Notes: generated by a model from the sequence alone, not told the origin. A stretch of 9,037 nucleotides of DNA from Paracoccaceae bacterium (GCA_023260935.1 JALQTL010000042.1:1-9037); one strand, 5' to 3'; shown: positions 1-6,384, numbered from the stretch's first letter. Program-made: numbers and translations.

Positions 1-126
1 AATACTCAATTCATCCCATCTCTCAATTTCAACTTGTTTGTCATTTGTATCCATTTAAATATTAGTCTTTTTTCTTTTTATATGTATTATATAAATGATA
101 TAAAAATACATCAATATTCTATACAA
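1..126 (+). promoter_or_regulatory. AT-rich leader upstream of the MIF4G-like gene
   Basis: These 126 bases precede the chosen ATG and are mostly A and T, with T-rich and ATATAAA-like runs between about 60 and 110. The composition fits an upstream region of a giant-virus or eukaryotic gene. I see no bacterial Shine-Dalgarno before the ATG at 127 and no clear copy of the mimivirus early motif AAAATTGA on the plus strand. No individual promoter element is claimed. Confidence 0.3.
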
Positions 127-546
127 ATGAGTACTATAGCATTTAGTTTAGATGACATATATCATATTATGCACAATAGTCCACCTTTTGTGTTTCAATC
201 TAGTTTCTATAATTTAGTAGATCAAATTGATAGTCAGGTAAAACCAATTTTTGTGGAAAAGCAAGATCGTCGGCAAGAACATCATCGTAGTAAACGCGTA
301 GTAAATCACCATAAAAATGATGACAATGAAAATTGGGAACAAATCCGTAATAGTTTTAAAACAACAAATATTGAAAAATCAACAGAAGGAGTTGATAAAT
401 GGATTCAAGACATTCGTTTGTGCATTAACAAAATGTCAACAAAAAATTATGATAATCAGCGAGACAAAATAATGGAGTTACTTGAAAAATGTTTAGAAGA
501 CGAAGAAACGAAAGAGGAAAATTTTAAAAAAATAGCCGGTTTTGTA
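127..546 (+). CDS. MIF4G-domain (eIF4G-like) protein, 3'-truncated at the contig junction
   Basis: The frame gives 140 residues before the composition break. Residues 1-60 are low in recognisable motifs and rich in His, Asn and Lys towards the end. From about residue 70 (WEQIRNSFKTT) to 140 the pattern matches the start of the MIF4G domain of eIF4G: a short helix, then DIRLCINKMSTKNYD aligning with the LNKLT(x)nFD signature, then KIMELL and an acidic linker before KKIAGFV. In eIF4G this domain is a helical-repeat platform that binds eIF4A and RNA during cap-dependent translation initiation. Giant DNA viruses carry similar proteins, and the AT-rich, Asn/Lys-rich style fits them better than a plant or animal source. 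The start is the ATG at 127; the frame is open upstream to a TTG at 34, but that stretch is unlike protein. The rest of the domain is missing because the sequence changes origin. The family call comes from memory of the motif, not a search. Confidence 0.55.
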
Positions 547-672
547 CTGTTCAGCGAGAGCGAGGATCTCTTCGAGCCCCGCTGGGTCGCCAGGCATGCC
601 GCGCCGCACATGCGTGAACACAGGAACATGATGTTCGCTTGCTACCTCGAAAATCATTTTGAGCTCTGCTCT
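547..672 (-). pseudogene. Fragment of a D-aminoacylase/N-acyl-D-amino-acid deacylase-like amidohydrolase, broken at both ends
   Basis: Read on the minus strand from 672 down to 547, 42 codons give a segment starting RAELKMIFEVAS, passing through VPVFTHVRRG and GDPAGLEEILALAE, and ending at EQ. This resembles an internal part (roughly residue 180-230 of about 550) of D-aminoacylase-type amidohydrolases, where the FTHVR histidine is a conserved strand-end residue of the metal-dependent barrel. To the left the frame runs into the AT-rich block and loses sense; to the right it runs into a hairpin and the yqjG leader, with no N-terminal half. The piece is therefore not a gene. At about 126 bases it is close to one short sequencing read, which suits an assembly or amplification chimera; a decayed gene remnant is the alternative. 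Minus-strand coding is supported by family-like residues over the whole stretch. Confidence 0.5.
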
Positions 673-687
673 CATGCACAAGGATTG

Positions 688-718
688 CGCCCCCGAACCG
701 CTGGTCCGGGGGCGATTT
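688..718 (+). terminator. Terminator-like hairpin upstream of yqjG
   Basis: CGCCCCCG at 688-695 pairs perfectly with CGGGGGCG at 707-714. An inner ACC/GGT pairing closes a GCT loop with one A/C mismatch. A short T run (ATTT) follows on the plus strand. It looks like the intrinsic terminator of a plus-strand gene that should lie upstream but is absent, which fits loss of the native left flank. It could also be a leader hairpin of yqjG. Confidence 0.4.
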
Positions 719-755
719 GCTGCTAGGCTGTCCGCACCACGAATAAGGAGGGCGG

Positions 756-1736
756 ATGGGACAGCTTGTCAAAGGTGAATGGCGCGACGACTGGTATGAT
801 ACCGAAAAGACCGGCGGGGCCTTCGTGCGCACCGATGCAGCCTTTCGGAACTGGGTGACGGCAGACGGGGGGGCCGGACCCAGCGGTGAGGGCGGGTTCA
901 AGGCGGAAAGCGGCCGCTATCATCTGTATGTCTCTTACGCCTGCCCATGGGCTCACCGGACCCTGATCTTTCGCAGCCTGAAGGGGCTTCGGCCGCATAT
1001 CGACATCTCGGTCGTGCATCCCGACATGCTGTCAGAGGGCTGGACATTTGACACGGATTTTCCGGGCACGACGGGTGACCGCCTGTTCGGCCTGCCGTTT
1101 CTGCGCGACATTTATACCCGGGCGATGCCGCAGGTTTCGGGCCGCGTGACGGTGCCGATCCTATGGGACAAGGCGACCGGACAGATCGTCTCCAACGAGT
1201 CGAGCGAGATCATCCGCATGTTCAATTCGGCCTTTGACGGGCTGACCGGGAATACCGATGATTACTGGCCAATGTCGCTGCGGGACGAGATCGAGACGGT
1301 GAACGACCGCATTTACGCCACGCTGAACAATGGCGTCTACCGGGCCGGCTTTGCCACCTCTCAATCGGCTTATAATGCGGCGGTAACCGATGTATTCGCC
1401 ACGCTGGACTGGTTGGAGGACCGGCTTTCGCGTCAGCGCTTTCTTATGGGCGACGGTCTGACCGAGGCCGATCTGCGGCTTTTCCCCACGCTGATCCGTT
1501 TTGATCCGGTCTATCACGGGCATTTCAAATGCAACCGCCGCCGGATCGTGGATTACCCCAATCTCTGGGCCTATACGCGCGATATCTTTCAGTGGCCGGG
1601 CGTGGCGGAAACCGTGCATGTCGATCATTTCGTCCGGCACTATTACTTCAGCCACAAGACGATCAATCCGCACCGGATCATCCCGATCGGGCCGCAACTG
1701 GACTATGCCGCCCCACATGGCAGGGAAGGGATGTAA
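756..1736 (+). CDS. yqjG: Glutathionyl-hydroquinone reductase, xi-class glutathione S-transferase
   Basis: This 326-residue cytosolic enzyme (E. coli YqjG has 328) should use glutathione to reduce glutathionyl-hydroquinones, and possibly other glutathione conjugates, back to the free compound. The thioredoxin-fold N-terminal domain holds the xi-class signature YACPWAHR, with the catalytic cysteine at residue 63, the same number as in E. coli YqjG. Further family marks are the VPILWDK cis-proline segment near 130, NESSEIIRMFN for glutathione contact, and the helical C-terminal domain with LTEADLRLFPTLIRFDPVYHGHFKCN around 230-260. Start ATG 756 has a strong AAGGAGGG ribosome site at 745-752. 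The gene is directly followed by a small cysteine-rich protein gene, probably in the same transcript. The family assignment is firm; the physiological substrate in this organism is not known from sequence. Confidence 0.93.
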   Translation: MGQLVKGEWRDDWYDTEKTGGAFVRTDAAFRNWVTADGGAGPSGEGGFKAESGRYHLYVSYACPWAHRTLIFRSLKGLRPHIDISVVHPDMLSEGWTFDTDFPGTTGDRLFGLPFLRDIYTRAMPQVSGRVTVPILWDKATGQIVSNESSEIIRMFNSAFDGLTGNTDDYWPMSLRDEIETVNDRIYATLNNGVYRAGFATSQSAYNAAVTDVFATLDWLEDRLSRQRFLMGDGLTEADLRLFPTLIRFDPVYHGHFKCNRRRIVDYPNLWAYTRDIFQWPGVAETVHVDHFVRHYYFSHKTINPHRIIPIGPQLDYAAPHGREGM

Positions 1737-1925
1737 GTGCCTGTTCTGGTCATCTTCCTGTTGCTGGGTGTATTTGGCTATCTGTGGTGGCAGCACCGCA
1801 CCTCATCGCTGACGCGGCTTTGCGAATGGCGGCAGGAACGGGCGGCGGGGCAATGGCGCTGCGTGGCCTGCGGTGCTGTCAGCCCCGGCGACCAACCGCC
1901 GCGTCACTGCCTTCGAACAGGGTGA
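1737..1925 (+). CDS. Small membrane-anchored protein with a C-terminal cysteine motif (conserved hypothetical)
   Basis: This 62-residue protein has one predicted membrane helix at residues 3-18 (VLVIFLLLGVFGYLWW). A short basic, soluble tail follows with a cysteine before the WRQERA segment, then WRCVACGA, and a last Cys near the end after a PP pair. The C-x2-C plus flanking cysteines suggest a small zinc-ribbon-like or redox site facing the cytoplasm. I recall similar short proteins in Rhodobacteraceae (WR..R, RCxACGxE, GxPPxxC) but know no function for them. The start is a GTG that begins on the base after the yqjG TAA stop, preceded by a GGGAAGGGA ribosome site inside the end of yqjG, so translation is probably coupled. 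The zero spacing suggests co-expression with the glutathione transferase. Confidence is moderate because the gene is short. Confidence 0.6.
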   Translation: MPVLVIFLLLGVFGYLWWQHRTSSLTRLCEWRQERAAGQWRCVACGAVSPGDQPPRHCLRTG

Positions 1926-1926
1926 T

Positions 1927-1948
1927 CCGGCAAAGCGGGATATGCCGG
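1927..1948. terminator. Weak hairpin between convergent genes
   Basis: CCGGCA at 1927-1932 pairs with TGCCGG at 1943-1948 across a 10-base loop, directly after the stop of the small cysteine protein. A second small hairpin, GGCGG/CCGCC, lies at 2018-2030 before the stop of the convergent aldo/keto reductase. Neither has a clear T tract. They may end transcription from both sides, but this is tentative. Confidence 0.25.
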
Positions 1949-2036
1949 CCGAGGTGTCGTTCCGGTCGGCGTCAAGGCAGCCAGAATGCCCCCTCACCCA
2001 AGGGATGCAAATGCATGGGCGGGCACCGCCGGCCGG

Positions 2037-3020
2037 TCAACTGAACCGTTCGACAGAGGCGGCCATCTCGTCGTTGTAACGGTCGCCATAGGCCCAGCCC
2101 ACCGGCAGCACCGCTTCGATCGCGGCCATTTCGCCGGGCGTCAGGATGATCTCGTCAGCCTTGGCCCATGCCTTCAGGTGATCCGCGCTGCGGGTGCCCG
2201 GGATCGGCACAAGATGCGGCCCGCGATGCAGACACCAGGCCAGGGCAAGGGCAGATGGATGATGCCCCATCCGACTGGCAAGCGCCTGGAATTCCAGCAG
2301 CTTTTGTCGGTTTTTCGGCCAGTTTTCCGGGCTGAAGCGTGGGATCTGGCAGCGGAAGGGGCCAAGATCATGGAGGTCGGGGTCCAGCATCGGGTCTCCA
2401 AACACGCCGCGCGCCAGCGGGGAAAACGGCACAAAGGCCACCCCAAGCTCGGCGCAGGCCTGAATCAGCCCCAGATCGGGCTGTCGGGTCCACAGGCTGT
2501 ATTCATTCTGCACCGCCATCACCGGATGCACGGCATGGGCGCGGCGCAGGGTGTAGGGGGCGATTTCCGACAAGCCATAGCCACCGATCTTACCCTCGCG
2601 GATCAGGGCAGCCATGGTTTCCGCCACCTCTTCGATCGGCCGGGCCTGTTCGTGGCGGTGCATGTAGAACAGATCGACCCGTTCAACCCCCAGCCGTTTC
2701 AACGATCCTTCCAACTCGGCCCGCAGATGGGCGGGTGAATTGTCCACCCGCCGGTTCGGGCCGGAAACGATGCTGGCCTTGGTGGCAATGACAGGTCGAT
2801 GGGGGCGGCTGCGCAGCCATTCCCCGATCACCTCTTCGGACAGGCCGTTGCCGTAGATATTTGCCACGTCCAGAAAATTGATGCCGGCCTCCCAAGCGGC
2901 ATCAAGGCAGGCCAGCGATTCCGCCCGATTGGTTGCACCGAAAAGCCCACCAAACGAAAGACACCCCAACCCGATGGCCGAAACCATGGGCCCACCGGCC
3001 CCAAGTTGACGTTGCTGCAT
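2037..3020 (-). CDS. Aldo/keto reductase family oxidoreductase
   Basis: This 327-residue soluble protein is of the usual AKR length (about 310-350) and should reduce an aldehyde or ketone with NAD(P)H. The full catalytic tetrad is visible: Asp51 and Tyr56 in FLDVANIYGNG, Lys81 in IATKAS, and His121 in FYMHRHE. The N-terminal IGLGCLSFGG and the C-terminal VPIPGTRSADHL cofactor-phosphate segment (about residues 267-280) are also present, so the barrel is complete and probably active. Start ATG at 3020-3018 has AAAGGA six to seven bases upstream on the minus strand. It lies 102 bases downstream of deoD and may be the last gene of the ecm-to-deoD minus-strand series, but that gap holds an inverted repeat and could hold a promoter. 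The substrate cannot be told; sugar, methylglyoxal or xenobiotic carbonyls are all plausible. Confidence 0.9.
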   Translation of the reverse strand: MQQRQLGAGGPMVSAIGLGCLSFGGLFGATNRAESLACLDAAWEAGINFLDVANIYGNGLSEEVIGEWLRSRPHRPVIATKASIVSGPNRRVDNSPAHLRAELEGSLKRLGVERVDLFYMHRHEQARPIEEVAETMAALIREGKIGGYGLSEIAPYTLRRAHAVHPVMAVQNEYSLWTRQPDLGLIQACAELGVAFVPFSPLARGVFGDPMLDPDLHDLGPFRCQIPRFSPENWPKNRQKLLEFQALASRMGHHPSALALAWCLHRGPHLVPIPGTRSADHLKAWAKADEIILTPGEMAAIEAVLPVGWAYGDRYNDEMAASVERFS

Positions 3021-3053
3021 GAGATGTCCTTTCCACTGTCGGCCGGCAGGGAA

Positions 3054-3085
3054 CCCGATGGCGCGCCAGAGGTCAACCCATCGGG
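3054..3085 (-). repeat. Inverted repeat in the deoD to aldo/keto reductase gap
   Basis: CCCGATGG at 3054-3061 is an exact inverted match of CCATCGGG at 3078-3085, giving an 8-base stem with a 16-base loop in the 102-base spacer. No T tract follows on the minus strand. It could be an attenuator, an mRNA-stabilising hairpin below deoD, or an operator for the aldo/keto reductase gene. Confidence 0.35.
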
Positions 3086-3122
3086 GCAGCGGGCAGTTGT
3101 GCGGCCCCTTTTCCGCCCGGGG

Positions 3123-3818
3123 TCAGTCAAAGGCGGCGTGCAGCGCAATCTCGACCATATCGGCAAAGCTTTGTTCGCGCTGGTCGGCTGGCAGGGCCTC
3201 ACCGGTCAGGATGTGGTCGGAAACGGTCAGCACCGAAAGCGCGCGCCGCTGATAACGCGCGGCAAGGGTGTAAAGCTCGGCCGTTTCCATTTCGATCGCC
3301 AGACAGCCATGACGTTTCAACTGTTCTGACAGATCCTCGCGTTCGTCATAGAAGGTGTCCGAGGTCAGGATGCCCCCCACATGCGCTTTCCCCTCGGCCG
3401 CAGCAAAAGCCTTGGCCAGAAGGATGAAATCGGCCACAGGGGCAAAGTTCACCTCGCGGAAGATCGTGCTGGAAGGGCCACAGATCGTGCTGGCGGCCTG
3501 TGCCAGAATGATGTCACGCACCTTCAGATTCTCTTGCAGCGCCCCGCAAGACCCGATGCGGATCAGGGTTTTCGCACCATAGTCCCGGATCAGTTCATTG
3601 ACATAGATCGACAGCGACGGCTGGCCCATGCCCGTGCCGTGGATGGTGACATGATGACCGCGCCACCGGCCGGTATAGCCCAGCATCCCGCGCACGTCAT
3701 TGACCAGTTCGGCGCCTTCCAGAAACCGCTGTGCCGCCCAGCGGGCCCGATAGGGATCACCCGGCAAAAGCACGGTTTCGGCAATCTGACCAACTGCCGC
3801 GCCGATGTGAAATGTCAT
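3123..3818 (-). CDS. deoD: Purine nucleoside phosphorylase, DeoD type
   Basis: This 231-residue enzyme (E. coli DeoD has 239) should cleave purine (deoxy)ribonucleosides with phosphate to free base and (deoxy)ribose-1-phosphate in cytosolic purine salvage, normally as a hexamer. Family residues are in near-identical register with E. coli: His4, the phosphate-binding Arg24 in LLPGDPYRAR, Arg43 in NDVRGMLGYTG and Arg87 in IRIGSCGA. EMETAELYTLA (around 176-186) binds the ribose, and Asp201 in TVSDH matches catalytic Asp204. The Arg214 position matches the E. coli Arg217 helper. GTGMGQPSLSIY near 61-72 is the nucleoside phosphorylase signature. Start ATG at 3818-3816 has a GGGGGAA ribosome site. 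It sits between the DUF6455-like gene and the aldo/keto reductase on the same strand; I see no functional tie to the ethylmalonyl-CoA genes. Confidence 0.95.
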   Translation of the reverse strand: MTFHIGAAVGQIAETVLLPGDPYRARWAAQRFLEGAELVNDVRGMLGYTGRWRGHHVTIHGTGMGQPSLSIYVNELIRDYGAKTLIRIGSCGALQENLKVRDIILAQAASTICGPSSTIFREVNFAPVADFILLAKAFAAAEGKAHVGGILTSDTFYDEREDLSEQLKRHGCLAIEMETAELYTLAARYQRRALSVLTVSDHILTGEALPADQREQSFADMVEIALHAAFD

Positions 3819-3899
3819 CGCTTCCCCCTGTTGCCTTGACCCCGGCCACTAGGCCTGCCCTTCATTCATGGGCTGCGCAAGGCGGGCGGGCAAGCGAAT

Positions 3900-4256
3900 T
3901 CAGGCGGCCTGCCAATGCTGTTCAAAGGTCTTGTGGTTCGGGCAGAAGGTTGCGTCGCGCGGGTTGGCCAGATCGCCCTTGCCCAGCAAAACCCCGCAAG
4001 CCCCGCGGTCTGCGCATTCTGCGCAAACCTCGACCACATCGATCCATTCGCCGTGGTCGCGTTTCACTTCGCCTTCGGACAGGCCGAAGATGCGCGCCAT
4101 GGCCACAACCCTGTCTGGCGTATCGGCGGGCATCCGGATGAAATGCGCAACCTGTTCCCGCGTCATGCCCAGATCGGCAAGATCACGCTCTGTCAGGGCA
4201 TCCAGCGCCCGTGTTTCACGATAGCGGTCGATCATCGTTCTGATGGACTGGAACAT
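3900..4256 (-). CDS. DUF6455-like small protein with an N-terminal DUF1127-like helix and a four-cysteine motif
   Basis: This 118-residue protein of unknown function is a type I associate with Rhodobacterales. Residues 8-35 (IDRYRETRALDALTERDLADLGM and on) look like the DUF1127/YjiS helix, which ends in a conserved D-L-G-M/I stretch. A FIRMPADTPDRVVAMARIFGL linker follows. The C-terminal half has CAEC, a third Cys in RGAC about five residues on, and a fourth in ATFCPNHKTF, spaced to bind a metal such as zinc. No signal peptide or membrane segment is visible, so it is probably cytosolic. In other bacteria DUF1127 proteins have been tied to RNA or metabolic regulation, so a regulatory or sensing role is possible but only inferred. 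Start ATG at 4256-4254 has GGAGGG four bases upstream. It lies 66 bases downstream of ecm on the same strand. Confidence 0.8.
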   Translation of the reverse strand: MFQSIRTMIDRYRETRALDALTERDLADLGMTREQVAHFIRMPADTPDRVVAMARIFGLSEGEVKRDHGEWIDVVEVCAECADRGACGVLLGKGDLANPRDATFCPNHKTFEQHWQAA

Positions 4257-4322
4257 GGCACCCTCCGTTCGGTCGCCCGAAGACTAGGGTAGCAATGACC
4301 GGCCCACCTTGATCTGGCGCAA

Positions 4323-6281
4323 TTATTCGGCCGCAAGCGGCGTCTGATCGACCAAGGTCACGATATCCATCATGATACGGTTCAGCTCGAAATCCTTGGG
4401 CGTATAAACGGCCGCAACCCCCATGGCCCGCAGCTTTGCGGCGTCATCCTCGGGGATGATTCCCCCCACGACAACCGGAACGTCCGACAGGCCCGCTTCG
4501 CGCAGGCGCTGCATCGTTTCCTCAATCAGAGGGATGTGGCTGCCCGACAGGATCGAAAGACCGATCACATGGGCTGTATCGCGGGCGGCGGCCTCCACAA
4601 TTTCGGCCGGGGTCAGGCGGATACCTTCATAGGTGATGTCCATTCCGCAATCCCGGGCCCGGGCGGCAATCTGTTCGGCGCCGTTGGAGTGGCCATCCAG
4701 CCCCGGTTTGCCCACAAGGAATTTCAAGGGGCGCCCCAGCTTGGCCGACACGGCCGAAACCGCCTCGCGGATCGGTTCCAGCCCCTCGGTGCGGTTCGAC
4801 GGGTTGCGCGACACGCCAGTGGGGGCGCGGTATTCGCCAAAGGCGCGGCGGATCACGGCAGCCCATTCGCCAGTGGTGGCACCGGCCCGCGCACAAGCGA
4901 TAGAGGCGGGCATGACGTTTTCACCCGACGCACAGGCGGCGGCAAGGTGACCAAGCGCTTCCTTCACCGCCCCTTCGTCACGCGCCGCACGCCAGGCCTG
5001 AAGCCGGGCGATCTGGTCGGCCTCGGCCTCCGGGTCGCAGGTCATGATCGCGCCGTCGCCCGTGGTCAGGGGCGAGGGTTCGGTCGTGGTGAAGCGGTTC
5101 ACGCCGACCACGGTGGTTTCCTTCGTCTCGATCCGGGCCAGACGTTCGGAATTGGCCTCGACCAGTCGGCCCTTCATGTAGTCGATCGCGGCAACCGCCC
5201 CGCCCATGGCATCAATCTGTGCCAGTTCGGCGCGCGCGCCTTGCTTCAGCGCCTCGACCTTGCGGTCGATCGCGGGGTTGCCATCGAACAGGTCGTCATA
5301 TTCCAGCAGGTCGGTTTCAAAGGCCAGGATCTGCTGCATGCGCAGCGACCATTGCTGATCCCAAGGTCGGGGCAGGCCAAGCGCCTCGTTCCAGGCTGGA
5401 AGCTGCACGGCCCGGGCGCGTGCCTTTTTCGACAGGGTTACGGCCAGCATCTCGATCAGGATGCGGTAGACGTTGTTTTCAGGCTGCTGTTCGGTCAGGC
5501 CAAGGCTGTTCACCTGCACGCCATAGCGGAAGCGGCGGAATTTCGGATCGGCCACGCGATAGCGGCTTTCGCAGATTTCATCCCACAGATCGACAAAGGC
5601 GCGCATCTTGCACAGTTCCGTCACGAAACGGATGCCGGCATTCACGAAAAAGGAAATGCGGCCCACCATTTCGGGGAAGTGTTCGGCGGGAACCTTGGTC
5701 TTCAGATCGTCCAGCACCGCAACGGCCGTCGCAAGCGCGAAGGCCAGTTCCTGTTCCGGCGTCGCCCCGGCCTCTTGCAGGTGATAGGAACAGACGTTCA
5801 TCGGGTTCCACTTCGGCAGATGCTGCCGGGTATAGGCGGCAACATCGGTGATCATCCGAAGGCTTGGCTTCGGCGGGCAGATATAGGTGCCGCGGCTAAG
5901 GTATTCCTTGATAAGATCATTCTGGACGGTGCCGTTCAGCTTCGAGACATCGGCCCCCTGTTCTTCGGCCACCGCGATGTAAAGCGCCAGAAGCCAGGGC
6001 GCGGTGGCGTTGATGGTCATCGAGGTGTTCATCTGTTCCAGCGGGATCTGGTCAAACAGCGCCCGCATGTCGCCCAGATGGGCCACCGGCACGCCAACCT
6101 TGCCCACCTCTCCCTTCGACCTTGGGTCGTCGCTGTCATACCCGGTCTGGGTGGGCAGGTCGAAAGCCACCGAAAGCCCGGTCTGCCCCTTTGACAGGTT
6201 GGTGCGGTAAAGCGCATTCGAGGCCGCCGCTGTGGAGTGGCCGGCATATGTCCGAAAGAGCCAGGGTTTTTCGGTGGTCAT
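4323..6281 (-). CDS. ecm: Ethylmalonyl-CoA mutase, coenzyme B12-dependent
   Basis: This 652-residue enzyme rearranges (2R)-ethylmalonyl-CoA to (2S)-methylsuccinyl-CoA in the ethylmalonyl-CoA pathway for acetate, C1 and other acetyl-CoA-yielding substrates. Residues 1 to about 500 form the mutase barrel, with TYAGHSTAAASNALYR (11-26), LSVAFDLPTQTGYDSDDP and NTSMTINATAPWLLALY (85-101). The C-terminal cobalamin domain has the DxHxxG motif D529-G-H531-S-N-G534, whose histidine is the lower cobalt ligand, followed by SILSGSH (576-582) and VVVGGIIP (603-610). One chain holds both domains, as in Ecm/MeaA; methylmalonyl-CoA mutase large chains are longer. Its position close to ccr favours Ecm over related isobutyryl- or methylmalonyl-CoA mutases. 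Start ATG at 6281-6279 has a GGGAG site about seven bases upstream and a good promoter at 6329-6358. The downstream DUF6455-like gene may be co-transcribed. Confidence 0.93.
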   Translation of the reverse strand: MTTEKPWLFRTYAGHSTAAASNALYRTNLSKGQTGLSVAFDLPTQTGYDSDDPRSKGEVGKVGVPVAHLGDMRALFDQIPLEQMNTSMTINATAPWLLALYIAVAEEQGADVSKLNGTVQNDLIKEYLSRGTYICPPKPSLRMITDVAAYTRQHLPKWNPMNVCSYHLQEAGATPEQELAFALATAVAVLDDLKTKVPAEHFPEMVGRISFFVNAGIRFVTELCKMRAFVDLWDEICESRYRVADPKFRRFRYGVQVNSLGLTEQQPENNVYRILIEMLAVTLSKKARARAVQLPAWNEALGLPRPWDQQWSLRMQQILAFETDLLEYDDLFDGNPAIDRKVEALKQGARAELAQIDAMGGAVAAIDYMKGRLVEANSERLARIETKETTVVGVNRFTTTEPSPLTTGDGAIMTCDPEAEADQIARLQAWRAARDEGAVKEALGHLAAACASGENVMPASIACARAGATTGEWAAVIRRAFGEYRAPTGVSRNPSNRTEGLEPIREAVSAVSAKLGRPLKFLVGKPGLDGHSNGAEQIAARARDCGMDITYEGIRLTPAEIVEAAARDTAHVIGLSILSGSHIPLIEETMQRLREAGLSDVPVVVGGIIPEDDAAKLRAMGVAAVYTPKDFELNRIMMDIVTLVDQTPLAAE

Positions 6282-6328
6282 GAAGGGGCTCCCGAGTCGA
6301 TTGCGGGTAATTTTATTTCGTCGGATTT

Positions 6329-6358
6329 GTGATAGGCGAAAGAATGTGGTTCTGTCAA
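6329..6358 (-). promoter_or_regulatory. Candidate sigma70-type promoter of ecm
   Basis: On the minus strand a perfect -35 box TTGACA (plus-strand 6353-6358) is followed after 18 bases by TATCAC (6329-6334), four of six matches to the -10 consensus. Transcription would start near 6322, giving a leader of about 40 bases before the ecm ATG. This is the strongest promoter match I found in the window; the exact start is inferred. Confidence 0.5.
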
Positions 6359-6367
6359 TTCGCCGCG

Positions 6368-6384
6368 TTGCGGCATTTGCGGCA
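6368..6384. repeat. Tandem TTGCGGCA repeat upstream of the ecm -35 box
   Basis: TTGCGGCA occurs at 6368-6375 and again at 6377-6384, a nine-base period, placed 10 to 26 bases upstream of the ecm -35 element. That spacing suits a transcriptional activator site. It may instead be chance in a GC-rich spacer, and the regulator is unknown. Confidence 0.35.

Larger units (their letters stand above)
1..546. other. AT-rich foreign block (giant-virus or eukaryote-like) ending in an abrupt composition break
   Basis: From base 1 to about 546 the sequence is very AT-rich, with codons such as AAA, AAT, GAT and TTA dominating its reading frame. From about 547 it switches within a few bases to GC-rich sequence that stays GC-rich to the end of the window. 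The switch falls inside two reading frames at once: the plus-strand MIF4G-like frame stops making sense after codon 140, and a minus-strand amidohydrolase frame starts making sense there. I saw no transposase, integrase, tRNA or repeat marking an insertion at the boundary. I infer a chimeric contig join; lateral transfer is the less likely alternative. The exact breakpoint is uncertain by a few bases. Confidence 0.75.

Noticed and set aside
1..126. Mimivirus early promoter motif in the AT-rich leader
   Set aside because: Only a one-mismatch form (TCAATTTC, the reverse of GAAATTGA) is present near 24 and on the wrong strand for the gene.
1..720. Prophage, integrative element or genomic island at the left end
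   Set aside because: No integrase, attachment-site repeat, tRNA or transposase is visible, and the block is cut inside a gene, which does not fit a self-contained element.
34..726. A single 230-residue plus-strand protein spanning the AT-rich block and the GC-rich sequence
   Set aside because: The frame stays open by chance across the junction. Residues after about 140 come from the wrong strand of an amidohydrolase fragment and a hairpin, and the TTG start at 34 lies in leader-like sequence.
1986..2738. A 250-codon open frame on the plus strand
   Set aside because: It is an antisense shadow of the aldo/keto reductase, whose complete catalytic tetrad makes the minus-strand call certain.
4536..6194. 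A 552-codon open frame on the plus strand opposite ecm
   Set aside because: It is an antisense shadow of a GC-rich, strongly conserved gene; its translation is low-complexity Gly/Arg/His-rich and matches no family I know.
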